Source: Bradyrhizobium sp. CCGB01 (GTDB lineage: Bacteria > Pseudomonadota > Alphaproteobacteria > Rhizobiales > Xanthobacteraceae). From it: a stretch of 64,000 bases of DNA. This document shows, in pieces, positions 16,869 to 26,822 of the stretch. Position numbers and translations under genes: made by a program. Where the stretch lies: NCBI RefSeq assembly GCF_024199795.1, contig NZ_JANADK010000001.1:6944001-7008000 (forward strand). The letters are read 5' to 3'. The notes beneath the pieces were generated by a model, which saw only the letters and a program-made list of their open reading frames with translations, was not told the origin of the DNA and made no database searches. Position 1 is the stretch's first letter; each line of letters starts with the position of its first letter.

Positions 16869-18362
16869 CTAGTGGACGGCGGCGTACATGATCTGCTGCT
16901 CAGTCGCTTCGGTTGCCTTGATCTCCTCGACGATCTTGCCCCGCTTGGCGACCAGGATGCGGTCCGACAGTGCCAATACCTCAGGCAGGTACGAGGAGAT
17001 CACGACCACGGCCAGGCCTTCGTCGGCCAGGCTGTTGATGAACTGGTGGATCTCAACGATGGCTCCGACGTCGACGCCGCGGGTCGGCTCGTCGAAGATG
17101 ATGAGCCTCGGCTTCTGAATGAGCGACCTCGCGATGACGACCTTCTGCTGGTTGCCGCCGGAGAGCTCAATCACCCTGGCCTTTTCGTTGATCGACCGAA
17201 GCTGAAGCCGGCCTGCCCATTGACGCGCCAGCTCCTTCGCTTGTGTCATCGAGATCACCGATAGCGGATTCGACGAGCGGGAGAGCTCGCCGAGATGCAG
17301 GTTCTCAGCCACCGTCATCGTCTCGAAGAAGCCGTCGAACTTGCGATCTTCCGTGACGTAGACGATGCCGTCGCGAACTGCCTTTCGCGGAACCCGGTAG
17401 CGGACTGATTTTCCGCAATACTTGATCTCGCCGCCATGAAAGAGGTCCCGCTTCAGCACGCCCGCGACCACCTTCATCATTTCGGTGCGGCCGGCGCCGA
17501 CCAGGCCGAAGACGCCGGTTACCTGTCCGGCGAAGATCGAGAACGATGTGTTGCGGACCATCGTGCCCGAGGACAGGTTCTCCACGCTGAGCACCCGTTC
17601 GCCGTACGCTCTGGGCTGGCGCCCGCGGTCGCCATGGAGTGTCTCGGTCAGGCTGCGCCCGACCATAGCCTGAATGATCGTATCGCGCGTGAACGCCGCC
17701 TTGACGTCCGATGCGACTAGCCGCCCGTCGCGGAGGATGGTGATGCGGTCGGCCAGTTGCAGCGCCTCCTCGAGCGCGTGCGAGATGAAGATGATCGCCA
17801 CTCTGTCGGCGACCAGACGCCGGATCAGGTTGAAGAAGTGCCGCTTCTCCTCAGGCGTGAGAGTCGCCGTCGGCTCGTCGAAGATGATCACCTTTGCCTT
17901 GTGATGGACCGCGCGCGCGATCTCAACCATCTGCTTCTGGGCTGCCCCCAACTGCGAGACCTGCGCCGTGGGATCGACCTGGAATCCCATGCCGGCCAAG
18001 AATTGCCTGGCCTGGATGTAGAGTCCCCTCAACCGATTGAAGGTCTTCTCCTCGCCCAGATAGATGTTCTGGGCCACCGTCATCGACGGCACGAGATTGG
18101 TCTCCTGGTAGACCATGACGATGCCGTGCTTCAGGCCTTCGGCCGGCGCCGACAGATGCACCGGCGTTCCGTTCAGAAGCATCTCTCCGGAGGTGAGTCT
18201 GTAGACGCCGGCGAGGACCTTCGTCAGGGTCGACTTGCCGGCACCGTTCTCGCCGAGGATCGCGTGCACCTCTCCGGGCGAAACGGCGAAATCGACGTCC
18301 TCGAAAGCCGGGATCCTGCCAAAGAGCTTCGTTCCGTTGCTGATCTCCAGAATGTGCTGCAT
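16869..18362 (-). CDS. Sugar-type ABC transporter ATP-binding protein (RbsA/MglA type)
   Basis: 497 residues with two nucleotide-binding domains in one chain, as in RbsA. Domain 1 has Walker A GENGAGKST at 37-45, a non-standard signature LGAAQKQ and Walker B VIIFDEPTA. Domain 2 has a degenerate Walker A (GLVGAGRTE) with normal signature LSGGNQQKV and Walker B LIIFDEPTRGVD. Such asymmetry is common in this subfamily. The start is the ATG at 18362 with GGAG 8 nt before it, 4 bp after the upstream propeller gene's stop codon. It energises import through the permeases at 19446-21563 and 22681-23679. The solute is unknown; relatives carry pentoses, hexoses, inositol and similar polyols. Confidence 0.92.
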   Translation of the reverse strand: MQHILEISNGTKLFGRIPAFEDVDFAVSPGEVHAILGENGAGKSTLTKVLAGVYRLTSGEMLLNGTPVHLSAPAEGLKHGIVMVYQETNLVPSMTVAQNIYLGEEKTFNRLRGLYIQARQFLAGMGFQVDPTAQVSQLGAAQKQMVEIARAVHHKAKVIIFDEPTATLTPEEKRHFFNLIRRLVADRVAIIFISHALEEALQLADRITILRDGRLVASDVKAAFTRDTIIQAMVGRSLTETLHGDRGRQPRAYGERVLSVENLSSGTMVRNTSFSIFAGQVTGVFGLVGAGRTEMMKVVAGVLKRDLFHGGEIKYCGKSVRYRVPRKAVRDGIVYVTEDRKFDGFFETMTVAENLHLGELSRSSNPLSVISMTQAKELARQWAGRLQLRSINEKARVIELSGGNQQKVVIARSLIQKPRLIIFDEPTRGVDVGAIVEIHQFINSLADEGLAVVVISSYLPEVLALSDRILVAKRGKIVEEIKATEATEQQIMYAAVH

Positions 18363-18366
18363 GCAA

Positions 18367-19464
18367 TTACTCCGAGAGGACGGCCGCAGGATCGCGGATT
18401 GCCAGAACCGCATTCGAACCACGGCTGGCGACGTAGAGAGCGCCGCCGCATTCGGCAGCGGCGACGGCCCCGTGCCGCGTGCCGTCCGCGCGGGAATGGA
18501 ACGACCCGATGGGCGTCATGTTCGCGTCGCAATACGCCACCAGCCCGTAGGAGCGCGTGACGGAATAGGGCTTCAGGATGCCCATCTGCTTCAGCTGGCT
18601 TCCCTGCATCGGCTCCTTGAAGCTGCGCCCTGAACAGAGTGAGGGCGCCATCCAGTAGTCCTCCGGCACTTCGTTCACCATGCGCGTCCTGTACGCGTCC
18701 TCACGCAGGATGAATTCCACCAGTTGGTTGCGCACCGAGTAGAAGCAGAGCCACACGCCGCCGGCGGCCGAGCGCGTCAGGCGTGCGGGATAACCAGGCA
18801 AGCCGGTGACGAGTTCGCGAATCCCGCCACTCGGGAGCGCCACCGCAAGAATGCGGTGCCGCAGGCACTCGGACACGAACACCTGTCCGGCTGACGCCAC
18901 CAATCCGGATGGCCACCCCAATCCGGCCGCTGCGATGGTGACCTTGTCCTTGGCGAGATCCACGACGACGACTGAGCCCGAATTATCTCTCGTCATCAAC
19001 GCGCGCCGCCAGTCGAGTGCGCCGACATGTTTCGACCCGTTGCACACAGCAAGCGTCGACTCATCCAGCCACGCGATCGCGGTTGGACACTGCAAGACAT
19101 CGCCTGGGGGCTGCACCACCATGCCGTCGAAGCGGCCGCCCCGCACGACAACGCCGTTGCGGTCCAGCCCGATCGCAAGCGCTTCACCCAGCCCAGCCAT
19201 CGCCGTGATCGGAGTGTCGAACCTTGCCACCGTCTCCGGGCTCAAGGACGAGGTCGGCTCCAGACGGAGCAGCGCGGAGCCGCTCGAAGCAAGGAGCTTC
19301 GCGCCGAGCGCCACGAGGTTGTCGACCTGGTCGATCTCGCAGAGAACCGGAGCGATCTCGAGTTTCTGGTTCGGCAAGAACGGCCCGTCGAGCACGGGAA
19401 CGGTGACGGCGCCCTCGCGACGCCCCAGCACTTTGTCTATCCACTTCACCTGCGGGAGCCCCAA
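18367..19464 (-). CDS. Strictosidine-synthase/SMP-30-like beta-propeller protein
   Basis: 365 residues without signal peptide or membrane segment. The segment LVTGLPGYPARLTRSAAGGVWL matches in pattern the LPGYPDNINRASDGSYWLA of the neighbouring fusion protein, and blade-like repeats recur through the chain, as in six-bladed calcium-dependent lactonase or strictosidine-synthase-like propellers. Bacterial members are usually lactonases or uncharacterised hydrolases. The start overlaps the 3' end of the fusion gene by 19 bp, so the two propellers are translationally coupled. A role in opening a lactone form of the imported compound is a reasonable guess, not shown. Confidence 0.78.
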   Translation of the reverse strand: MGLPQVKWIDKVLGRREGAVTVPVLDGPFLPNQKLEIAPVLCEIDQVDNLVALGAKLLASSGSALLRLEPTSSLSPETVARFDTPITAMAGLGEALAIGLDRNGVVVRGGRFDGMVVQPPGDVLQCPTAIAWLDESTLAVCNGSKHVGALDWRRALMTRDNSGSVVVVDLAKDKVTIAAAGLGWPSGLVASAGQVFVSECLRHRILAVALPSGGIRELVTGLPGYPARLTRSAAGGVWLCFYSVRNQLVEFILREDAYRTRMVNEVPEDYWMAPSLCSGRSFKEPMQGSQLKQMGILKPYSVTRSYGLVAYCDANMTPIGSFHSRADGTRHGAVAAAECGGALYVASRGSNAVLAIRDPAAVLSE

Positions 19465-21563
19465 TAGCTATCCACCCCGCAGAACGAAGGATCAGCTCCC
19501 TGCAGCCGGTAGGTCCCCATCCGGTTGTTGAAGATGCCGCACAGATAAAGCACGCCCTTGTGCTCCCGCATCGAGGTAATCATGGGGTGCTTCTGCCCAC
19601 CCTGATCCCAATAGCTCTCGAGGATCTCGCCCTTCTCGTTGAACTTGAGCACGCAGCCCGTATTCAGGTTCGGCATCAGCCAGGCATCCTCGGAACAGCG
19701 CCGCGACATCCTCTTGCGGAAGCCCGGCATTTCGAGCGACAGGTCCAGCGCGGGTGTGCGCATCCCCATCAGGGCCAGCCAGTAGCTCCCGTCAGACGCA
19801 CGATTGATGTTGTCGGGATAGCCGGGAAGGTTCGGAATGACGACTTCGACCTCGCCTTTCCTGGGCCCATCGAAATAGTACCGGCTGATCCGGCAAGCCC
19901 AGCTTTCCGCGAACAGGACGGAGTGGTTGTCGTAGGACATACAGATGCCGTTTGGAAACACCAGGTTCCTCAGAACGGTTCTGGTCTTTCGGCTCTTCGG
20001 ATCATAGCGGATGATGCGGCCATTGCCGCGGCTCTCGAGTGCGTCCGAGTACCAGTCGTGCATCTCGAACCTGGTCGTCGCCTCGCTGAAGTAGATCGAG
20101 CCGTCGGGCGCAATGTCGAGATCGTCCGCGAGCTTCATGTCGGAATCGTCGATGATCGACAGCAGGCTCCGGTTCGTCTCCGCGGTCAGCCGGCGCACCG
20201 TGCCGTTCATCTCGACCTGATAGAGACCCATTCCCGCGACGCAGATATTGAGATGTCCCTGGCGGTCGAAGGCCATTCCCAGTGGCGACCCGCCGATATG
20301 CGCCAGCACCTCCCAGCGCTGATAGTCCGGCGGAAACCAGCGCAGGATGTCGCCGTGACGGTTGCCTGTGTAGAGGTTGTCGTCGCGATCGAAGATGACA
20401 TCCTCCGCTCCCTCCAGGACGCCGAGGCCGATGACGCCGACATCGCGCAGCTTGTCGTTCGGCGCCATGGCACCGGTTTCGGAATCGGTCAAAGTGGCCG
20501 GCATGCGGGCGTAGGCCGGAGAGATGTACACGCTCCGCAACAGCTTGTGGCGGTTCTTGACCCAGCGCACGTCGAGAAAGACGGCAGCGACAAGGATCAA
20601 GCCGAGGACGAGATCTGCACCCGGGCCGGAGATCGCGAGCGCGAGGAAGCTGTTCGACAGCAGCAGCACGAAAACAGCGCCCATGATTGCCTTGGAGACG
20701 GTGCCTCGTCCGCCGCCGAGCGAGATGCCACCCAGCACCGTGGCCGTGAGCGCCTGCAATTCGAGGCCGGCCCCGACGTCCGATGCCGCGCTCCCGATAC
20801 GGCTGGCGAACAGAAAACCAGACAGGGCGACGAGAGTGCTGCAACAGACATAGGCGCTGAAGATCGTCCAGCGCACGTTGATGCCGGCGTTGTATGCCGA
20901 GCGCCGTGCGCCGCCGACCGCGAGAAGGTGCCAGCCGTACCGCGTGCGGGAGAGCACGACGTGAATGCCGATCGCCATGGCGGCCGTCATCATGAAGGAG
21001 ATCGGCACCAGCCCGATCGCCGCGGTGCCGAGATATTCGAACGCGGCGGAGGAGGATACGTTGGTCACGATCGCCGTCGAGAACTCCGGAAAGACGATCT
21101 CGAACAGCGATCGGAAGATGATGAGCGTGACCAGGGTCGTGAGAAATGCCCGCATCCTGACATAGCCGACAAGCAATCCGTTCAGGGCGCCGCACGCAGC
21201 CCCGACGGCCAGGGCCGCAATGAGACCTGCGCCGGCATTCCATCCTTCGACGTTCATGCCAATCAGCGACATGAGCACGGAGAGCGCGAAGACCGACCCG
21301 ACGGAGAGGTCGATTCCGCCCGAGATCATCACGATCGTGAGACCGAGAACGATCAGGCCAAATTCCGCAAACTGGCGCGCGAGATTTCCGAGGGTCGTCC
21401 ATTCGAAGAAATGCGGAACGAACGGCCCCAGACCGAAGACGAGCAGCGCCAGCGCCAGGAACGGGATCGCGCTATCGACCCACTTCTTGGTGAGGATCTC
21501 CCCGATCACGTGATCGGGAAGAAGCCTGTAGCGCCACCGAACGATGTCCGTCGAAAAGCTCAT
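19446..21563 (-). CDS. ABC transporter permease fused to a strictosidine-synthase-like propeller
   Basis: 705 residues. Residues 1-345 form an RbsC-type permease with many hydrophobic segments and the family motif ISGGIDLSVGS at 80-90. Residues about 370-700 form a propeller with LEGAEDVIFDRDDNLYTG, DDLDIAPDGSIYFSEATTRF, VFPNGICMSYDNHSVLFAES and LPGYPDNINRASDGSYWLA, a clear strictosidine synthase/APMAP pattern. No stop or frame change separates them. Typical RbsC proteins are about 320-340 residues, so the propeller is an addition. By normal RbsC topology the C-terminal propeller should face the cytoplasm, where it could act on incoming substrate. It sits between the binding-protein gene and the second propeller gene. 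Confidence 0.88.
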   Translation of the reverse strand: MSFSTDIVRWRYRLLPDHVIGEILTKKWVDSAIPFLALALLVFGLGPFVPHFFEWTTLGNLARQFAEFGLIVLGLTIVMISGGIDLSVGSVFALSVLMSLIGMNVEGWNAGAGLIAALAVGAACGALNGLLVGYVRMRAFLTTLVTLIIFRSLFEIVFPEFSTAIVTNVSSSAAFEYLGTAAIGLVPISFMMTAAMAIGIHVVLSRTRYGWHLLAVGGARRSAYNAGINVRWTIFSAYVCCSTLVALSGFLFASRIGSAASDVGAGLELQALTATVLGGISLGGGRGTVSKAIMGAVFVLLLSNSFLALAISGPGADLVLGLILVAAVFLDVRWVKNRHKLLRSVYISPAYARMPATLTDSETGAMAPNDKLRDVGVIGLGVLEGAEDVIFDRDDNLYTGNRHGDILRWFPPDYQRWEVLAHIGGSPLGMAFDRQGHLNICVAGMGLYQVEMNGTVRRLTAETNRSLLSIIDDSDMKLADDLDIAPDGSIYFSEATTRFEMHDWYSDALESRGNGRIIRYDPKSRKTRTVLRNLVFPNGICMSYDNHSVLFAESWACRISRYYFDGPRKGEVEVVIPNLPGYPDNINRASDGSYWLALMGMRTPALDLSLEMPGFRKRMSRRCSEDAWLMPNLNTGCVLKFNEKGEILESYWDQGGQKHPMITSMREHKGVLYLCGIFNNRMGTYRLQGADPSFCGVDSYWGSRR

Positions 21564-21615
21564 CTCGGATATTCCCTGCGCGCGCCGGCCTACAGCCCAT
21601 CGCGCGACCTGCCTG

Positions 21616-22632
21616 TTACTTGAGTTCGTCGAGCGTCCAGCAGTTGCGGCCCGTCGCGTTGCTCTTGTCGACGCGCGTCACCGGACCGAAGAACACATCC
21701 TTGATGGTCCCCGCCTTGCGGTTGCCCTGGAGCAGCTCCGAGATCTGGCCAGCGGCGATTTCGCCCTGGATGTCGGCATGGAAGTTGTAGACGACCGTCA
21801 GGAGGCCCTTCTTGACGCTGTCGCAACCCGTCTGGCTTCCCGCGCCGTTCGTCACGATGGTGACCTGGCCCGTCTTGCCTGCAGCCGCCACGGCGGCTCC
21901 GGCGCCGACCTCGGCATTGTCCCAGATCCCCATCACGCCACAGAGATCGGGATGCTGCTGGAGGACCGTCGCGGTGATCTGGCGCGCCTTGTCGGAATCG
22001 TAATTGGCGGCTTGGTCGGACACGAGTTGCAGGTCCGGATTTGCGGCGAGCACCTCGTTGATGCCCTGGCGCATGTAGATGTTGGCCGCCCCTGTCTCCA
22101 CGCCCGCGAGCCAGACGACCTTGGTGGACGGGCCCTTGCCCTTGGCGCACGCCTTGGCAAGTTCGCCCATCTCGAGCCGGCCCATCTCGATCCAGTCGTT
22201 CCCCACGTAGGAATCGGTCTGGGTCGCCGACTGCATGTTGACCTGAAGGACCGCAATCCCGGCGTCCTGAGCCTGCTTCAACTGGCGCGCATAGGTCTGC
22301 ACGTCCGGATTCTGCACGATCAGCAGATCAGGCTTCTCGGCAATCGCGCCCGTCAAAGCGCGAATGCCCGCCTCGGTATTCATGTTCGGATCGCGCACTT
22401 CGAGCGTGAAGCCATACCGCTGGGCATGACGCTGCCACACCGTCACCCAGGCCTGGTTCAGGTCGAAGCCTTGGGAGATCGGAACGAAGATCACCTTCTT
22501 GCCCTTGAGGGCTTTCAGGTATGCCTCTCTTCCGACCTGTTGCACCTCGGCTGCGACACTTGGCGCCGCGGCGGAGGCGAGGCCTCCGATCACGAGGCCA
22601 GCCAGCAGCAATTTTCGCAGAATGAAAGACAT
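21616..22632 (-). CDS. Sugar-type ABC transporter periplasmic substrate-binding protein
   Basis: 338 residues from the ATG at 22632, which has GGAGG about 7 nt upstream; an upstream in-frame start at 22668 is unlikely. A Sec signal peptide is visible (RKLLLAGLVIGGLASAA, cleavage near VAAEV). The mature protein is of the RbsB/periplasmic-binding type, with VIFVPISQGFDLNQAW, LIVQNPDVQ and GVMGIWDNAEVGAGAAVAA. It should deliver a sugar-like solute to the two permeases encoded beside it. The ligand cannot be assigned. Confidence 0.9.
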   Translation of the reverse strand: MSFILRKLLLAGLVIGGLASAAAPSVAAEVQQVGREAYLKALKGKKVIFVPISQGFDLNQAWVTVWQRHAQRYGFTLEVRDPNMNTEAGIRALTGAIAEKPDLLIVQNPDVQTYARQLKQAQDAGIAVLQVNMQSATQTDSYVGNDWIEMGRLEMGELAKACAKGKGPSTKVVWLAGVETGAANIYMRQGINEVLAANPDLQLVSDQAANYDSDKARQITATVLQQHPDLCGVMGIWDNAEVGAGAAVAAAGKTGQVTIVTNGAGSQTGCDSVKKGLLTVVYNFHADIQGEIAAGQISELLQGNRKAGTIKDVFFGPVTRVDKSNATGRNCWTLDELK

Positions 22633-22680
22633 GATGATCCTCCCGTTGTCTTGAAATTCTTGCAGCATCCGGCGACCGCC

Positions 22681-23679
22681 CTAGATGTCACCGCTCTGCG
22701 ACGTCTGTTCGTCGCGCGGGTTCAGCACCGCATCGATCGCCAGCGCGCCGAGCAGGATCACGCCCTTGATCAGATTCTGGGCCGTGAAGCTGATGTTGAG
22801 AATGGTCATTCCGTTGGTCAGGACACCGACGAGGATGGTCCCCACCACGACATTGCGGACGCCGCCCTGCCCGCCGCTGAGGCCGATCCCGCCAAGCACG
22901 ACGACGAGGAGCACATCGTAGATCAGCGTCGAATTGTACAAGCGGGTATTGATGCCCGAGACCACCGCACACATCAGGATGCCGGACAGAAAAGCGATCA
23001 ATGCGCTCGCTGCATATTGCGAGATGATCACGGGGCGGGTCGGCAGTCCCATCGTTCGCGCGGCAAAGGGATTGTCGCCGGTCGCATAGATGAATCGTCC
23101 GAAGCGGGTGTTGCGCAGGAACAGGGCCACCAGGCCGGCCAGCGCAGCCGCCACACAGACCGAGACGGGAATGCCGGCGATCGATCCCGTCCCCAGAAAC
23201 GTGAACCATTCGTAGCCCGTCGGGGCGTAGACCACGTCCGACTTGAAGACGATCCGCCCGGCGCCGTAGACCACCGATGCGAGGCCGAGGGTCGCGAAGA
23301 TCGGCGGCACGTCGGCCACGGCGACGAGCGTTCCCGTGCCGACGCCGACCAGCGCGACGAGAAGCCCGCCGACCACGAGCGCCCAGCCGAACGGCAAACC
23401 GGTCGTCGACAGCCAGATGCTGAACGCGACGCCGATCACCATCACGGCGATCATGGTGAGGTCGATTCCGCGCCCCACCACAACCAGCGCCATACCGACG
23501 GCGAGGATGCCGAGCGTGGCGACGTTGTTCAGGAGCGTGAGGATATTTCCGGCGGTGAGGAATCTCGGCAGAAAGATCGAGAACGCCGCGATCAGGACGA
23601 GCGTCACGCCGAAGATGACCTCTTCCTGGGTCAGCTTGAACGACACAAGTCCGCGCGCCGAGGTCTCCGAGCGGCTCAT
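22681..23679 (-). CDS. Sugar-type ABC transporter permease (RbsC type)
   Basis: 332 residues with about nine to ten hydrophobic segments and the family motif VVGRGIDLTMIAVMVIG near 67-83, plus GGIGLSGGQGGVRNVVVG near 264-281. It is a plain permease without the propeller extension seen in its partner. It is first in a minus-strand operon of eight genes reaching 13176. The two permeases probably form a heterodimer served by the single tandem ATPase. Confidence 0.92.
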   Translation of the reverse strand: MSRSETSARGLVSFKLTQEEVIFGVTLVLIAAFSIFLPRFLTAGNILTLLNNVATLGILAVGMALVVVGRGIDLTMIAVMVIGVAFSIWLSTTGLPFGWALVVGGLLVALVGVGTGTLVAVADVPPIFATLGLASVVYGAGRIVFKSDVVYAPTGYEWFTFLGTGSIAGIPVSVCVAAALAGLVALFLRNTRFGRFIYATGDNPFAARTMGLPTRPVIISQYAASALIAFLSGILMCAVVSGINTRLYNSTLIYDVLLVVVLGGIGLSGGQGGVRNVVVGTILVGVLTNGMTILNISFTAQNLIKGVILLGALAIDAVLNPRDEQTSQSGDI

Positions 23680-24069
23680 ATTCCGATCCAGTCTCGCCTG
23701 CTCCGGCTGCTACCGGGCGCACCGGACCTGGAGGCGCAACCGGGCCGAGCCCGGGCGCAAGATTGGCCGCTCACGATCATCGTTTCCTCTGCCTGCAACA
23801 GGCTCTTCTTCGTGAACGCAGATGAGCGAGGTCGCTACGCTTCATGCAAGGCGCTTTTTCTGACCCCCTGTTTCGTTTTTCTGACCTGCCTGCATTCCCG
23901 GGGGTAACCTGGGAGACATCTCTGTCATTGAGAAAAACTGACCCCCCTTTCAGAATTACTGCTCTGCGTCGGCATTGCCTCAGTGCTCCGTCCACCTAAG
24001 ATCGGAACTCGATCGACGCATCCATCAATCACAGCGAAAGTCGGTCTGGCTCATCAGGGAGGTTCAAGC
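23680..24069. other. Intergenic region upstream of the ABC and catabolic operon
   Basis: 390 bp with no gene. It must contain the operon promoter on the minus strand and the promoter of the secreted protein gene on the plus strand. The middle contains the repeats described at 23855-23950. Confidence 0.55.
23855..23950. repeat. Short TTTTTCTGACC repeats, possible insertion-sequence end remnant
   Basis: Two direct copies, TTTTTCTGACCCCC (23855-23868) and TTTTTCTGACCTGCC (23876-23890), and a similar copy GAAAAACTGACCCCCC (23932-23947) surround a GC-rich palindromic stretch near 23895-23905. Multiple short terminal repeats of this kind occur at ends of IS21-type elements. No transposase is present. 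Assignment is tentative. Confidence 0.35.
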
Positions 24070-24579
24070 ATGAAGGTTCGTAAGTTGCTGGCGCTTGCGG
24101 GTATGTTCGTCAGCATGTCCACTGCCGCGCTCGCTCAAGGTCAGGCAGAGGACGAATGCTTGAATCCCGGAAACGATGATCTCCTGAAGCAAGGATGCGC
24201 CTATCTCGACGAGTTCATGAAGGCGTTCAATTCGCGCGATGCCGAAGCTTGGGCCAAGACCGTCCACTATCCGCACATTCGGATCGCCGCCGGCCAGGTG
24301 CAGATCTGGAACACGCCCGAAGAATATGCGCAATCGAACGATGCGAAGCAGTTGGCGCAGGCCTCGACCTGGGCTCGTTCGGCATGGACGTATCGCAAGC
24401 TCGTGCAGAAATCCGACGACAAGCTCCATTTCGTCACGAGGTTCACGCGCTACGATGCCAACGACAAGCCGATATTGTCGGCCGACTCCCTCTATGTGAT
24501 CGTCAAGAAGGATGGACGATGGGGAGCCCTGGTGCGATCGAGCTATGTCGGCATCATCGGCAAGAAGACCGCGTTCTGA
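24070..24579 (+). CDS. Secreted hypothetical protein, NTF2/SnoaL-like fold suspected
   Basis: 169 residues from the ATG at 24070, which has GGGAGG 7 nt upstream. A signal peptide is evident (MKVRKLLALAGMFVSMSTAA, cleavage after ALAQG). The mature chain includes YLDEFMKAFNSRDAEAWAKTVHYPHIRIAAG and ends with GRWGALVRSSY. That layout (a helix with a loop on activity partition, then a curved sheet) is typical of SnoaL/NTF2-like ketosteroid-isomerase-fold proteins. No catalytic residues are assigned. It stands alone, with a strong hairpin terminator 31 bp downstream. Confidence 0.75.
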   Translation: MKVRKLLALAGMFVSMSTAALAQGQAEDECLNPGNDDLLKQGCAYLDEFMKAFNSRDAEAWAKTVHYPHIRIAAGQVQIWNTPEEYAQSNDAKQLAQASTWARSAWTYRKLVQKSDDKLHFVTRFTRYDANDKPILSADSLYVIVKKDGRWGALVRSSYVGIIGKKTAF

Positions 24580-24609
24580 CGAACCACACCGTTTCAGTTC
24601 GACCTTATG

Positions 24610-24640
24610 GAGCAGACGTCAATCCGCTTGACGTCTGCTC
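24610..24640. terminator. Bidirectional hairpin terminator
   Basis: Perfect 13-bp stem (GAGCAGACGTCAA and its complement) with loop TCCGC, between the convergent secreted-protein and Lrp genes. No long T tract follows on either strand. Confidence 0.75.
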
Positions 24641-24643
24641 TGT

Positions 24644-25144
24644 TCAAGGCGGACCGGCCTTGGAAGGATCGATGGAGATCTGGCGCTTCAGAGTCCGCAA
24701 GCCAAATGTCGTTCGCGACTGCCGGATGCCCGGTATCCTGTACAACGCCTGTCGCAGGAAGCGCTCGTAGTGATCGGTGTCCCGCACGACGACCTTGATG
24801 AGATAGTCGTAGTCGCCGGTCACCAGATAGGCTTCCATCACCTCCGGAATTCGCGACAGGGCGGCGCCGAAACGCTCGAGCACCTTGTCGTCATGCTTGT
24901 CCAGCGTGATCTCCACGAAGGCGATGTTGTTGTAGCCGAGATGGGCGTGATTGAGCACCGCGACGTATTTCTCGATCGCGCCGTTTTCCTCCAGGCGCTT
25001 CACCCTGGTCCAGCACGGCGAGCTCGAGAGCCCGACCTGCTCCGCAAGCGCACTCGTCGTCAAGCGGCCGTCCTCGCAAAGCGCCGAGAGAATCCGGCGA
25101 TCCAGTTGATCAAGCTCCTCCGTGGAGCCGCGCTTGGAGGACAT
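24644..25144 (-). CDS. Lrp/AsnC-family transcriptional regulator (probable BkdR)
   Basis: 166 residues. The N-terminal helix-turn-helix (about 10-60) contains LDQLDRRILSALCEDGRLTTSALAEQVGLSSSPCWTRVKRLEENG; the C-terminal RAM/ACT-like effector domain contains VMEAYLVTGDYDYLIKVVVRD. It is divergent from the branched-chain oxoacid dehydrogenase operon. In Pseudomonas the Lrp-type regulator BkdR occupies the same position and activates the operon in response to branched-chain amino acids, so the same role is likely. Two palindromes lie in the shared promoter region. Confidence 0.88.
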   Translation of the reverse strand: MSSKRGSTEELDQLDRRILSALCEDGRLTTSALAEQVGLSSSPCWTRVKRLEENGAIEKYVAVLNHAHLGYNNIAFVEITLDKHDDKVLERFGAALSRIPEVMEAYLVTGDYDYLIKVVVRDTDHYERFLRQALYRIPGIRQSRTTFGLRTLKRQISIDPSKAGPP

Positions 25145-25174
25145 CAGTTAATCCTTCTGTCGTTTTGCAGGTTC

Positions 25175-25218
25175 TCGGGAAAATATCCCGATACTTTAGC
25201 TATTCCGTCAAAATTTTG
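25175..25218. promoter_or_regulatory. Candidate regulator-binding palindromes upstream of the bkd operon
   Basis: Two inverted repeats in the divergent promoter region: TCGGGA-AAATA-TCCCGA (25175-25191) and CAAAATTTTG (25209-25218). AT-rich palindromes in multiple copies are usual Lrp-family targets. Binding by the adjacent regulator is inferred from position only. Confidence 0.4.
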
Positions 25219-25269
25219 GGAAGTTTTCTTGCCCCAGGAGATTATCATTGCGCCGCGAGAGAACGTGAC

Positions 25270-26819
<1,550 letters not shown>

Positions 26820-26822
26820 GCC

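Noticed and set aside
19560..21623. Plus-strand open frame of 687 codons
   Set aside because: Antisense to the permease-propeller fusion; composition is Arg/His/Asp-rich low-complexity, typical of a GC shadow.
21544..23907. Plus-strand open frame of 787 codons
   Set aside because: Antisense to the binding-protein and permease genes; no domain seen.
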